Source: CAVPDG01 sp963702535 (lineage in GTDB: Bacteria > Chloroflexota > Anaerolineae > Anaerolineales > UBA4823). Taken from it: DNA of 64,000 nt. This document shows, piece by piece, positions 29,652 through 38,683 of this stretch (positions are counted from its first letter, which is position 1; each line of letters begins with the position of its first letter). Position numbers and translations under genes: made by a program. The notes below the pieces were generated by a model that worked only from the letters and a program-made list of their open reading frames with translations, had not been told where the DNA came from and made no database searches. The DNA lies in NCBI GenBank assembly GCA_963702535.1, contig CAVPDG010000031.1, forward strand, positions 1-64,000. The letters are read 5' to 3'.

Positions 29652-32351
29652 TTACTTGCGCGTCACCGGCAGGTAGAGCTGTGGCAGGCTGGTCATGTTG
29701 AAATCAATGTGCTCCCAGAAGCCGGGCATGCCATCCCGCTCGAAAAGCGGGATGGACGGCACCTCGCTGGCAAAGCGCTCCTGGACGATGGCGTAGTAAT
29801 CGCGGCGCTGCAGCAGGGTGAGCGCCTGGTTGTCGCCCAGGTGGGCGTTGGCGCTGGCAGCCGGGTCGTACCAGCCGATGACATTTGCCCCCTGCCAGCC
29901 GTTGGCGGCGGAAGGGATGCGGTCGACAGCATACAGCTCCCCCACGCTGTCTGATGCATCGTTATTCCAGACCCAGGCATATTCGCCGATGTCGAAATCG
30001 CGCCGGGCTAGTCCGGTAGTTTCGCCAAACCACCAGCTTGGGTCGGCGTGCAGGCGCACGATGTGGATGCCGCAGTCGTACATCTGGCTCTCCCAGGTCT
30101 CCCCGATCGCCTGGCGCATCTGGGCATCGCTGGCGGTGTACTTAAAGGCCAGCTCTTCGCCTGCAGCATTCCTGCGGAAATCGGCGCCAGGCTGCAGGGT
30201 CCAACCGGCTTGCTCCAGCAACGCCCGCCCCGTAGCAGGGTTGAAGGGATACAGGGTGGAAGGCTGGACGTAGCCCCAGTGATTGTCCGTGAAGAAAGAT
30301 CCATCAACAGGGCGTCGATCTCAGGATCGCTCAGGGCGGGATAAGCCGCCTGCGCCAGGGTATGCCGGTCGGTGCAGTAAGCCATGGCGCGGCGCACGCG
30401 CACATCATTGAGCGCCGCATTGGGCGGCGGCAGGGCAGAGAAGTTCATATCGATATGTTCCCAGGTGGGGCTGGGCAGCACGCTGACCTCGATGACGCCA
30501 GCCGTCTCAGCATCCAACAGATCCTGGTCAACTCGTATTTAAGACATCACTCCCCAACAAATCCACACCACCGTTAATCAGCTCGGCTACGGCGTCTTCT
30601 TGGGCGATGATGCGCAGCGCGTAATTTGGCGTAGCCGGCGTGCCACCGAACCAGTGGGGGTGCGCAGCCAGGGTGATCCTGCTGCCGGGAGCCCAGCTCA
30701 CCACCTGGTAGGGTCCAAATCCCCACGGTGTGCGCGTCACCTCAGGCAAGCTGACCCATTCTGAGGCAGGCACCTGGTCCAGGCGGCGCCCGCCCGAGAC
30801 AATGCGGTGCGCCGGGTAGACGTGAAAATCCCGCGTGGAGTAGCTGGGGTCCTGATCGCCCGGCAGCAGAGTTTGCGTGGCGGTGCGCCCGCTGACGGTG
30901 TAACTGACCGTGCGGTCGCAGGTATCATAGCTGGCAGCGCCGGCAGCCGGATCGCAGTCGATATCGTAGCCAAGCTGAATATCTTCAGCCTGGATGGCTT
31001 GCCCGTCGGGCCAGAGCAGGTCGGAGCGGTACTCGTACTGGACGACGAGCTGCTTCATCTGGATGGGACCGCCGCTATATGTCGTCTCTTGCCCGGCTGC
31101 ATTGCGCACCAAAACGCCCGGTTGCAGTTCCTCAATCTGTCCCAGCGCATTCACCACCCGATCGCCCTGGTTAGCGGTGACCGTGTTGTTGACTGCCCGC
31201 CCGTTATCCAGGGTGGGCAACGCCACCAGCCAGGATGTGGCGCTTTCATAACCGAGGGTGGTGTAGGAGCGTCCTGCGCCGATCAAATTGAGCGTAAGGT
31301 GGGTGACCGGTTGTTGATCCACCAAACCGAAGAGCGTAACCGGCTCCTGGGTGATCCCGTGGGTGATCGTGTTACTCCCGCTGATCGTCCAGGCGCCGGC
31401 GTTGTAGGTGTAAAGCGCCTCGCCGGGGTCGGGGTCGAAGCCGTTCAAATCCGAGTTGGTGGCGAGCACCGCCATGCGTTGGAAGAGCGGCAGAGCAGGC
31501 ACGTCGGTCGTGTACGCCTGCTGCAACTGGCGGTATGCAGTCACCTGCTGGTCATGGTCGAGGGTAGCGCTGGCGGTCAGGATGGCGCTATGCGCCATGG
31601 GATTGCACCAACCCATATAGTTCTGCCCGGTCCAGCCATTCTCAGGGGTGGGGATCTGGTCGCAAGCCCACAGCGTCCTGCCGCCAGGGTACTGCTCGTT
31701 GACCCACGCATAGGCGCCCAGCTCGAAATCGCGCCGTGCCAGACCGGTGGTGTCGCCAAACCACCAGTTCGCGTTGGCGTGAAAGCGCACGATGCGGATG
31801 CCGCAGGCTTGCATTTGCGCTTCCCACGCCTCTGCCCAGGTTTGGCGGAAGGCAGCCGTGGTTGTGGTGAGCTTGACCGCCAACTCCTCGCCGAGGGCGT
31901 TGGTGCGGTAGGTGGCGCCGGACTGCAACGTCCAGCCAGCTTGCTCCAGCAAGGCAATGCCTGCCGCCGGGTTGTAGGGGTAGATGGTCAGGTTGGCGTC
32001 GCCGGCGTATGCCCAATGCTCGTCCGGGATCATGCTGTTCAGCACCAAAGATTGCTTCTCCGCGGTGGACAGCAGCGGGTAGACCGACGCGATCAACGCC
32101 ATCTTGTCGGTGCAGTAGGCCATTGCCTGGCGCACGCGGGCATCGCTAAGGATGGGGTGTGGGTCGGGGTACCAGGCCGTCTCCTCGCCGGGTCCCGTTG
32201 TGATTACAGCGGCATAGCCCGCCTCATTTGGGGGCGCCGCTCCACTGGCAGGGGTTAGGGTGACAGAAAGCAGGGAAAGGATGGCAACGATGGAAAACAG
32301 GCGCAGCGCGTGGCTGGACGGTAAGCGTGTGCGATCAACCGATGGATTCAT
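29652..32351 (-). CDS. Family 5 solute-binding protein with rearranged lobes (two frameshifts)
   Basis: About 900 residues. Signal peptide (LRLFSIVAILSLLSVTLTPA) leads directly into a C-terminal-lobe segment (SDARVRQAMAYCTDKMALIA; LLEQAGWTLQSGATYRTNA; WWFGDTTGLARRDFELGAYA). Next is an N-terminal-lobe segment (YEYRSDLLWPDGQAIQAEDI; WGFGPYQVVSWAPGSRITL) and then a second C-lobe (NDVRVRRAMAYCTDRHTLAQ; WWFGETTGLARRDFDIGEYA). The first ~600 residues are one uninterrupted frame, so the C-N-C order is not caused by the frameshifts (near 30530 and 30290). It ends in QLYLPVTRK. GGGAGG precedes the ATG. Relatives bind oligopeptides or nickel for ABC import; no permeases are adjacent, so ligand and role are unknown. 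Confidence 0.75.
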
Positions 32352-32518
32352 CTTAAACCTCCCCAGGTAAACCTCGTCTGAACGGTCCGAAAATTATTTA
32401 ACTCCTTAACACTATAGCATGAAAAAATCTAGATTAAAGGTTCAATTTTCACAATCTTCTTGCTGTTCGTGGGTTAATCCTGGTTGCGCCTTTCTGTAAC
32501 CTGTATAATTTAACGTTA

Positions 32519-32572
32519 GTTCGGGTTAGCAAAAAAGCCACTTATCCCGAACTCACGTTAATTAGCGTGAGT
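32519..32572 (+). promoter_or_regulatory. Two adjacent hairpins upstream of the ThiF-like gene
   Basis: GTTCGGG (32519-32525) pairs with CCCGAAC (32546-32552); overlapping it, ACTCACG (32551-32557) pairs with CGTGAGT (32566-32572). The two stems share two bases and could be mutually exclusive. They lie 48 bases before the start codon. Confidence 0.4.
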
Positions 32573-32619
32573 ACAGAATATGGAATTGGAAATAGGGATA
32601 GGATTGATGGAGTTGTGGC

Positions 32620-33360
32620 ATGGCGGAGCTGACAGGTCAGGATAGGATGCGTTATCACCGGCAGATGCTTCTCTCCGGGTGGGGTGAGGCAGGGCAGCGC
32701 CGGCTCAAGGAGTCCAGCGTGCTGGTGGCGGGGGCGGGCGGGCTGGGCAGCCCGGTTTGCCTGTACCTGGCGGCTGCCGGGGTGGGCGAGCTGCGCATTG
32801 TCGATTCGGATGAGGTGGAGCTTTCCAACCTGAACCGCCAGATCCTGCACAGCGAGGGGCGACTGGGCATGCCTAAGGCGGAGTCGGCGGCTCAGGCGCT
32901 CAACGTGCTGAACTCCGGCGTGCGGGTGACGCCCTTCGTCGAGCAGCTGGAGGCGAACAACATCGAGCGCATCTTGGGAGAGGCGTGCCTGGTGGTCGAC
33001 TGCCTGGATAACTACGAAACGCGCTACCTGCTCAATGCCTGTTGCCTGCAGCGCGGCATCCCGCTGGTGCACGGAGCGATCTGGGGCTTTGTGGGGCAGG
33101 TGACTTTCTTGCAGCCGCCGGAGACGCCCTGCCTGCGCTGCATCGTGTCGCAGCCGCCCGTGAAAAGCACCTTCCCAGTGTTAGGCGCGACCGCCGGTGT
33201 GACCGGCTGCATCCAGGCGTTGGAGGCGCTGAAATACCTGGCAGGCGTGGGTACGAACCTGAAAGGGAAGCTGCTCTACTGGGATGGGGAGGAGATGGCG
33301 TTCAACACCTTCCAGGTGAAGCGCAACCCGCAATGCCCGGATTGCGGGTACCTGGCGTGA
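32620..33360 (+). CDS. ThiF/MoeB/HesA-family E1-like adenylyltransferase
   Basis: A 246-residue protein that adenylates the C-terminus of a ubiquitin-like sulfur carrier (ThiS or MoaD type). ATP-binding GAGGLG at 38-43, Asp62, Arg73 in NLNRQ, Lys86, and Asp130 in CLDNYETR. The structural zinc site is CLRC (Cys171, Cys174) with CPDC (Cys239, Cys242). It lacks a rhodanese domain. No ThiS, MoaD or JAMM gene is adjacent, so thiamine versus molybdopterin versus cysteine sulfur transfer cannot be decided. GGAG precedes the ATG. Confidence 0.88.
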   Translation: MAELTGQDRMRYHRQMLLSGWGEAGQRRLKESSVLVAGAGGLGSPVCLYLAAAGVGELRIVDSDEVELSNLNRQILHSEGRLGMPKAESAAQALNVLNSGVRVTPFVEQLEANNIERILGEACLVVDCLDNYETRYLLNACCLQRGIPLVHGAIWGFVGQVTFLQPPETPCLRCIVSQPPVKSTFPVLGATAGVTGCIQALEALKYLAGVGTNLKGKLLYWDGEEMAFNTFQVKRNPQCPDCGYLA

Positions 33361-33372
33361 AGCGACGCCCGG

Positions 33373-34551
33373 CTAAGGCGAAGCAAAGTCGACTGTGTAG
33401 TAACCGCCGTAATCGCTGGTATCGGTATACGCGTAAGCAATCCCGATCTCGCTGACAGCCGGGTTGAGGATATTGTCGCGGTGGATGGGACTGTTCATCC
33501 ACCAGTTCATGGCGGTCTGGGCTGTACCGCCATAAGCGGGGTTGCCGCTATACACGTTCTCGAAGGCTTTTGAATAGGAATAGCCCTGGGCGGCGATGCG
33601 CTCGTACCACCTGCCGCCCTGTGAATCGGTATGGCGGGTGAAATCCACGCGGTTGTTGCAAGCCATGTCCAGGCTGTACGTCCGTGCGGCTGCGTCGAGC
33701 TGCGGCTGGCGGGTGAGGGCGTTCAAGCCATGCATCGTACGGATTGTGTTGATCTGTTGCAGGATTTCCGCCTCAGCCTGGGGATCGCTGTTATAGGCGC
33801 AGCCGCCGGGTGTTGTTGCAGGGTTGTCCCCAGCCGCAGGGGCGCTGTTCCCTGGCGCGCTCGTGACGGCGCCGGCGTAGCTGACGGAAACCTGCACCCA
33901 AAAATAATCTTGCCCATTCTGACCCACACCGAAATGCTCGCCGGCGGCATTTTGCAACTGCCAGTTACCGGCATGTTGCCCGGCGGAGGTAGGCGCGGTC
34001 ATATCAAGCGAGATATTGACGCTGGCGCCGGGTGCGGTTGCTGGCAGGGGGCTGGAGAGCGGAGCGTCCATTGCATCGCCGTAAGCGAAGATGACCTGGT
34101 AGCCCTCCCCCCAGGCACAATCGCCCGAATTGTAAAGGCGCCAGGTCTTGGTGAACTTTTCCCCAGGTTGGAAGAGCGTGTCATCCGGCACGGTAACATC
34201 CGCCTCGAACGTCGCCCGGTCGGTGCAGGAGCGGGTGGGTGTGGGTTGTGTGGCTGGCGGGCTGGCAGCTGGAGCGGATTGCGTGGCTGTTAGGGTGGGT
34301 GGACTGGCAGGGGCGGTCTGCGTGGCAAGCGGGCTGCTCTCGTTCGGGGTGGGGGTAAGCACAGGCAGGTCGGCGGTTGGGGTGGGTGTCGGAAGCCCAG
34401 CCTGGGAAGCTGGATTGGCGGTCAGAGTGGTGGCGGAGATGCTCATGGTTGCAGTTGGCGTGGTCGCCGGAAGCGACCCAGGTTTTGCCCCCTGGCAGGC
34501 GCCGAGCAACACAGCAAGCAATGCAAATGTGAGTAAAAATGGAAATTTCAT
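33373..34551 (-). CDS. Lipoprotein with NBR1-type Ig domain and CAP/SCP domain
   Basis: A 392-residue lipoprotein: lipobox LLGAC with Cys19, then about 85 residues of Pro/Thr/Ser-rich linker. An NBR1-like immunoglobulin domain follows (FTKTWRLYNSGDCAWGEGYQ; YGDAMDAPL; the Trp-rich CAW motif is characteristic) at about 110-220. The C-terminal CAP/SCP domain (about 255-392) has HGLNALTRQPQLDAAARTYS, HTDSQGGRWYERIAAQGYSY, SPIHRDNILNPAVSEIGIAY and YYTVDFASP; the two conserved His of the CAP cavity are visible. Exported and anchored. CAP domains occur in lipid-binding or protease-like secreted proteins; no specific role is assignable. Confidence 0.85.
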   Translation of the reverse strand: MKFPFLLTFALLAVLLGACQGAKPGSLPATTPTATMSISATTLTANPASQAGLPTPTPTADLPVLTPTPNESSPLATQTAPASPPTLTATQSAPAASPPATQPTPTRSCTDRATFEADVTVPDDTLFQPGEKFTKTWRLYNSGDCAWGEGYQVIFAYGDAMDAPLSSPLPATAPGASVNISLDMTAPTSAGQHAGNWQLQNAAGEHFGVGQNGQDYFWVQVSVSYAGAVTSAPGNSAPAAGDNPATTPGGCAYNSDPQAEAEILQQINTIRTMHGLNALTRQPQLDAAARTYSLDMACNNRVDFTRHTDSQGGRWYERIAAQGYSYSKAFENVYSGNPAYGGTAQTAMNWWMNSPIHRDNILNPAVSEIGIAYAYTDTSDYGGYYTVDFASP

Positions 34552-34683
34552 CGAAGACCGGATTCCCCCCTGCGGGTAAGTTTGTGCAATAATAGACGAT
34601 AATTATACTCTAAATTCTCTCGTCTCTGTCCGATGGACGAAATTCACCTCAACTTTTGAGCGCTCCCGAGCGACCCAATAAAA

Positions 34684-34723
34684 GGAGTGCGGTGTTGCTC
34701 AAACTACACCGCACTCCATTTTT
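34684..34723. terminator. Rho-independent terminator
   Basis: GGAGTGCGGTGT (34684-34695) pairs with ACACCGCACTCC (34706-34717). Four T follow on the minus strand and five on the plus. It ends the zinc-ribbon gene pair transcribed on the minus strand. Confidence 0.85.
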
Positions 34724-34741
34724 AACCTTGTGCTGTCCGCA

Positions 34742-35878
34742 TTATTGGGAGCGGTTGAACTGCCAGGCGGTCAAGGCGGGGATCGCCGCGGCGAGCGCCA
34801 CCAGCGCCGCTGCAAACAGTCCCACTCCGCCCACCGCCAGCAGAGGCGGTACGACGGCGCCCGCCAGCGCCAGCAGCAAGCTGAGCATGAAAATGACGGC
34901 TGCCACGATCAGGATGGTGAGCGAGCGGCGCCGGGCGCGCTGCAGTGAGGCGCGGCGAGCGCCGCTGACCTGGCCGTTCTGCCCGTTGATGTACACGGGC
35001 TGCGCCTGACCCTCATCGTCCAGGTAGTAGGTGGCGTACAGCGGCTGGAGCAGGATGGTCCAGTTCTGGCTGAGAAACTCCGGGGTCCAGCGGAAATCGC
35101 GCAGGTGGTCAGCGCCGGCTGCCTGGCGGCATTCCTCCGCCGCCAGCGCCTGGAGGCGGGGCAGGGCGTCGGGCCAGGCGTCCTTGCGGCTGCGCGCAGG
35201 CAAACGGATGAAAGCTTCTCCCGCCAGCGCAGGGGCGTACGACCTGGCGGTGGCGGGCTCCAGCTCAGACAGGCTGTGCTGCAGGGCGGGGTCTTTCTCC
35301 ACAGCGGGCAGGGCGATATTCGGGTAGGTGCGCTCCAGCTTGCCCAGGCGCGGCTCCCAGCGCACGCGCGGCTCTTTGACCTCCTGGGTGCGCCAGCCGC
35401 CCTGGGTGTCGCTGAATTTTTCCTGGTGGCTGACCACCTCGTAGTTGAAGCCCGCTTCCGCCTGCCAGCTGGCGCGCGCGCTGGCGTCGACCAACCAGGC
35501 GGGGATGAAGATGCGTTGCAGGCGCTGCTGTAGATTTTCAGGGCTCAGGTCGGCGGGCGGGTAGGGGATGCCCTGGGTGAAGCCCTGCAGGCGCTGCGCC
35601 AGGCTTTGCGGTGGGAGGGTGAAGGGGAAGACCAGCTCCGGCGGCAGCTCGCTCGGCAGGTAGCCTTCAGGGGGCGACGTCATGGGGCTGAGGGCGGCTT
35701 TGAAGCAGTGCGGGCAGCGGGCTGCCGGGCTGCTGGCAGGCGCCAGGAAGCCCCAGCCGCAGGCGCTGCATGCCAGCAGGGCGTGCTCAACGCCCCACAA
35801 GCTGACCTGTTCGGCGGATTCGTTGGCGACGGGTGGCGTTGCAGGAGGGAGAGGAGAGGCGTCCATATCAGATATCAT
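34742..35878 (-). CDS. Zinc-ribbon membrane protein, paralogue B
   Basis: A 378-residue protein. One N-terminal CxxC zinc ribbon (CSACGWGF and CPHCFKAA) is followed by a long soluble region with FIPAWLVDASARASWQAEAG and ILLQPLYATYYLDDEGQAQP, and two C-terminal membrane segments (LTILIVAAVIFMLSLLLALA and LFAAALVALAAAIPAL). Homologous in layout to its upstream neighbour: both have a P-x-W-L/T-(F/V)D motif, a PLY/MYxxxY motif followed by a V-x-x-x-NGQxG loop, and the same tail topology. It overlaps the previous gene by 11 bases, so translation is coupled. Function unknown. Confidence 0.75.
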   Translation of the reverse strand: MISDMDASPLPPATPPVANESAEQVSLWGVEHALLACSACGWGFLAPASSPAARCPHCFKAALSPMTSPPEGYLPSELPPELVFPFTLPPQSLAQRLQGFTQGIPYPPADLSPENLQQRLQRIFIPAWLVDASARASWQAEAGFNYEVVSHQEKFSDTQGGWRTQEVKEPRVRWEPRLGKLERTYPNIALPAVEKDPALQHSLSELEPATARSYAPALAGEAFIRLPARSRKDAWPDALPRLQALAAEECRQAAGADHLRDFRWTPEFLSQNWTILLQPLYATYYLDDEGQAQPVYINGQNGQVSGARRASLQRARRRSLTILIVAAVIFMLSLLLALAGAVVPPLLAVGGVGLFAAALVALAAAIPALTAWQFNRSQ

Positions 35879-37142
35879 CCAGGCTCATGGCTTTGGCGAT
35901 GATGATGGCGTCGATCACCCCGCCAGCGAGCAGCAGCACCAGCCCCAAACCGCCGATGCCAAAACCGATGCCGACCAGCAGGGTGAACAGCCCCAGCAGG
36001 CAAAGCAGCAAGCCGGGCGCCAGGATGGCGGCAGCCACGAAGCCGACCTTGGTCCAGTCCACTGGGCGCTGACCGGCGATGCGCCCGGTCTGCCCGTTGA
36101 CCATCACCTGGAAGACCTTCTCTTGAAAGCGGTACGAGGCTACGTACATGGGCAGCAGGACGTAGCGCCAGCTCTCGTCGCTGAAATCCAGCTCCATGCT
36201 GAAGTTGCGCACCTTGGGGGTACTGGCTTGCCCGTAGCAAGCCTGGCGCGTGGCTTCGCGCATTTGCTGGCGGGCGGTCTCCCAGGCATCTTCCAGGGGG
36301 ATGTCGTAGGCGCGCGCCTGGAGACCGGCGAGAAAGGACGGCTCGTAAGGCGCCAGGGCGCGCAGGTCGAAATCTTTGAGCTGGTCCATCAGGCGGCGGC
36401 TGAGGCGGGCGCTGCCCTCCACGATCAGGTCGTCGTGAGTCAGGCGCACGTGTCCCGACTCCCAGCGCCAGTGGGTGACGGTGCGCTCCTTCCACTGCCC
36501 GTTCTCGTGATAGCGCTCCACTTTATCATGACCGACCTCGGCTCTCCAGTCGGCGCTGGTGACTGAGTCGAAGGTCCAGTAAGGCAGGTAGACCGGGCTG
36601 AACTCTGCCAGGCGGGAGAGGCTCTTCAAGCCGGAGGGCGTCATCCAGGAGCTCTCCAGCCAGGTGCGGGTGATCTCGCCGCAGCGGGCGGGCTCGATCT
36701 TGAAGGGGACGATGAAGCGCGGGCGCAGCACGTCCTGGGGGGCTTCGCGCTGGATGACCTTGTTGGAGCCGCAGAAGGCGCAGGTGAGGGTGAGAGTGTC
36801 GGTTGGCACGGAGGTGCGCGCCCCACAGCTCTGGCACTCCATCTCGCTGCGTGCGGCGCCCCAGCCGTGGGCGGCGCGCTCAATCGTCTCAACGGTGAAC
36901 TCGAACTGCTCGGCGCCCCTGCCTACCACGGGCTTGGGCGGCGGCTCGTGATAGCCGCAATGCGTGCAGGTGAGGCCACTGTCCGCCACGCTGTAGGCGG
37001 TGGTGGCGCCGCACTGCGGGCACTTGAAGTCGACCACGGGTTGGTGTTTTTCCTCCTGCAGCGGGGCAGGGGCAAAGACCTGGATGCCGTCCACGTTGGA
37101 GGGCTGGGGGGCGTAGTTATCGGTAGGTGCGGTTTGCGGCAT
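35868..37142 (-). CDS. Zinc-ribbon membrane protein, paralogue A
   Basis: A 424-residue protein with two zinc ribbons in tandem (CPQCGATT with CTHCGYHE; CQSCGART with CAFCGSNK). A soluble domain follows (PRFIVPFKIEPARCGEITR; FSPVYLPYWTFDS; VLLPMYVASYRF) with a VMVNGQTGRIAGQRP loop and two C-terminal hydrophobic stretches. Database annotations for this type are usually hypothetical or TFIIB-type zinc-ribbon protein. The zinc ribbons suggest nucleic-acid or protein docking at the inner membrane. AGGAGA lies eight bases before the ATG. First gene of a two-gene operon. Confidence 0.75.
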   Translation of the reverse strand: MPQTAPTDNYAPQPSNVDGIQVFAPAPLQEEKHQPVVDFKCPQCGATTAYSVADSGLTCTHCGYHEPPPKPVVGRGAEQFEFTVETIERAAHGWGAARSEMECQSCGARTSVPTDTLTLTCAFCGSNKVIQREAPQDVLRPRFIVPFKIEPARCGEITRTWLESSWMTPSGLKSLSRLAEFSPVYLPYWTFDSVTSADWRAEVGHDKVERYHENGQWKERTVTHWRWESGHVRLTHDDLIVEGSARLSRRLMDQLKDFDLRALAPYEPSFLAGLQARAYDIPLEDAWETARQQMREATRQACYGQASTPKVRNFSMELDFSDESWRYVLLPMYVASYRFQEKVFQVMVNGQTGRIAGQRPVDWTKVGFVAAAILAPGLLLCLLGLFTLLVGIGFGIGGLGLVLLLAGGVIDAIIIAKAMSLDDI

Positions 37143-37332
37143 ACCGGTCTCCTGGTGTTATTCGACGCGTGAAATTATAGCCGATGTTCACTCAGTATGT
37201 ATACGTGGAATGTGGAGAAAACGCTCACCAGGAAGGGCATGTCTGTGGGCTGGCAAAGCCTTGCCTGCACTTGTAAAGACGATTATAATGCTAAGCAATA
37301 TCAATGAATTGCTAAGCAGCATGGAGGCTCCG

Positions 37333-37590
37333 GTGACAACTTATTCGTCAGTAAAAGTCAGCAAACGTTATCAGATTGCTGTGCCTGCCCTCGCCCGCCA
37401 GCTCTTGAAGATCGATCGCGGCGATCGTTTACTGGTAGATGTCCAGGATGGCATCCTGTTATTAATACCTGAACCCGAAAACTATACCGAAGCCCTTGCC
37501 GGCTTGCACAAACAGATTTGGGAGGGGGTGGGTGGGGAGGAATACATCGCCGAGGAGCGGGAGGCATGGGCAAGCTCGTCGAACGGTTAA
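37333..37590 (+). CDS. AbrB/MazE-type antitoxin of a VapBC-like pair
   Basis: About 85 residues. It has the AbrB swapped-hairpin fold signature SVKVSKRYQIAVPALARQLL, GDRLLVDVQDGILLLIPEP and an acidic C-terminal helix expected to wrap the toxin (EEYIAEEREAW). I place the start at GTG 37333, seven bases after GGAGG; upstream in-frame ATG codons at 37321 and 37288 are alternatives, the first being part of the ribosome site. It overlaps the PIN gene by 25 bases. It probably binds its own promoter and neutralises the toxin. Confidence 0.85.
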   Translation: MTTYSSVKVSKRYQIAVPALARQLLKIDRGDRLLVDVQDGILLLIPEPENYTEALAGLHKQIWEGVGGEEYIAEEREAWASSSNG

Positions 37591-38033
37591 GCGGGATTCC
37601 CGTCGTTGGCTTGGACACCGCCATTTTCATCTATCATTTCGAAGAAAATGCTACCTACGCTCATCTTACTCGTGAATTATTCACCAGCATTGAGCAGGGT
37701 GAGCACAGGGCGGTCACCTCAACCATCACCTTGATGGAAATTGCTGCGCGTCCCTTTGCTTTGGGACGAAGCGATGTTGCCAGAAAATACGAAGCCTTGT
37801 TGGTCAATTTTCCCTACCTGGATGTCGTCGACCTCGACAGGGATGTTATCCGCCTGGCTGCGCAGTTGCGCGCGAATTACCGCGTCCGTCCCCCCGACGC
37901 TCTGCAAATCAGCGCCAGCCTGCTGAACGGAGCCGCTGCGTTCATAAGCAATGATCGCTCGTTGAAGCGGCTGCAGGAAAAGATCGATGTGATCATCCTG
38001 GATGATTTTGCCCTCGATCTGAGGCAAAGGTAA
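37566..38033 (+). CDS. PIN-domain ribonuclease toxin (VapC-like)
   Basis: A 155-residue PIN protein. Metal-binding acidic residues are visible in VVGLDTAIFIYHFEE (first Asp), TLMEIAARP (Glu), RPPDALQISASLL (Asp) and AAFISNDRSLKRL (Asp). Family members are Mg-dependent RNases that cleave tRNA or rRNA. It starts inside the antitoxin gene (ATG 37566 with GGGAGG just upstream). The full set of acidic residues suggests an active enzyme. Confidence 0.9.
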   Translation: MGKLVERLSGIPVVGLDTAIFIYHFEENATYAHLTRELFTSIEQGEHRAVTSTITLMEIAARPFALGRSDVARKYEALLVNFPYLDVVDLDRDVIRLAAQLRANYRVRPPDALQISASLLNGAAAFISNDRSLKRLQEKIDVIILDDFALDLRQR

Positions 38034-38043
38034 GGAATTGAAT

Positions 38044-38563
38044 ATGTCTGCTCGTAACTGGATTGCCATGCTGTGCCTGTGCTTGCTGCTGGCAGCCTGT
38101 GGACGCCGGTCCCGCGCCTGCGGTTACCCTGTCTGCCACAGGGGGTTTGACCCAAGATCTCGAGCAGGAGCAGGCGTACCGGACTTTGATCGATTTCTTC
38201 GACCGGCTGCATGCCGGGGATTATGAGCAGGCAGCGGAGCTGTATGGGGGGAGCTACGAGACGCTGATTTACTGGAATCCGACGATTCCTGCCGAGGATC
38301 ACCTGGCGCTGTGGAAGAACGGCTGCGAGATCAACGGCATGGTCTGTTTGAAGGTACACCAAGCGATCTTGCAAGAACAGTCAGCGCCAGGTGAGTTTCA
38401 ATTCATCGTGGAGTTCGAGAATGAGGATGGCACACGCTTTACCCTGGGTCCGTGCTGCGGCGCTTCGGAGACCGAGATGCCGCCAAAATGGGAGTTCCCG
38501 TACACGGTGAAGCGGGTGGGCGACCAGTTCCTGGTGATGGATTTGCCGGTGTCTACGCCTTGA
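38044..38563 (+). CDS. Small lipoprotein (one frameshift)
   Basis: About 172 residues. Signal MSARNWIAMLCLCLLLAACG has lipobox LLAAC; the frame breaks near 38103 and continues AGPAPAVTLSATGGLTQDLE to the stop at 38563. The mature part has an NTF2/DUF4878-like opening (YRTLIDFFDRLHAGDYEQAA; ELYGGSYETL), then a cysteine-containing middle and end (NGCEINGMVC; GPCCGASE). These four cysteines could form disulfides. It starts 10 bases after the PIN gene, so it may be co-transcribed. Function unknown. Confidence 0.65.
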
Positions 38564-38606
38564 GCAAAACCGTCTTGAGCTAGGTGATTAAACTGCCGCA
38601 GAAAAA

Positions 38607-38633
38607 TTGATCCGGCGCAATAGCATGTATAAT
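38607..38633 (+). promoter_or_regulatory. Putative folE promoter
   Basis: TTGATC (38607-38612), 15 bases, TATAAT (38628-38633), about 50 bases before ATG 38684. Spacing is short for sigma-70. Confidence 0.4.
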
Positions 38634-38683
38634 CGGAGCGAATCTAGAAATTTGACCCAAAATCCTGGAGAGGAACCCCCTTC

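Noticed and set aside
30807..32258. A 483-residue open frame on the plus strand
   Set aside because: It is the antisense of the binding-protein gene at 29652-32351; no ribosome site, no family features.
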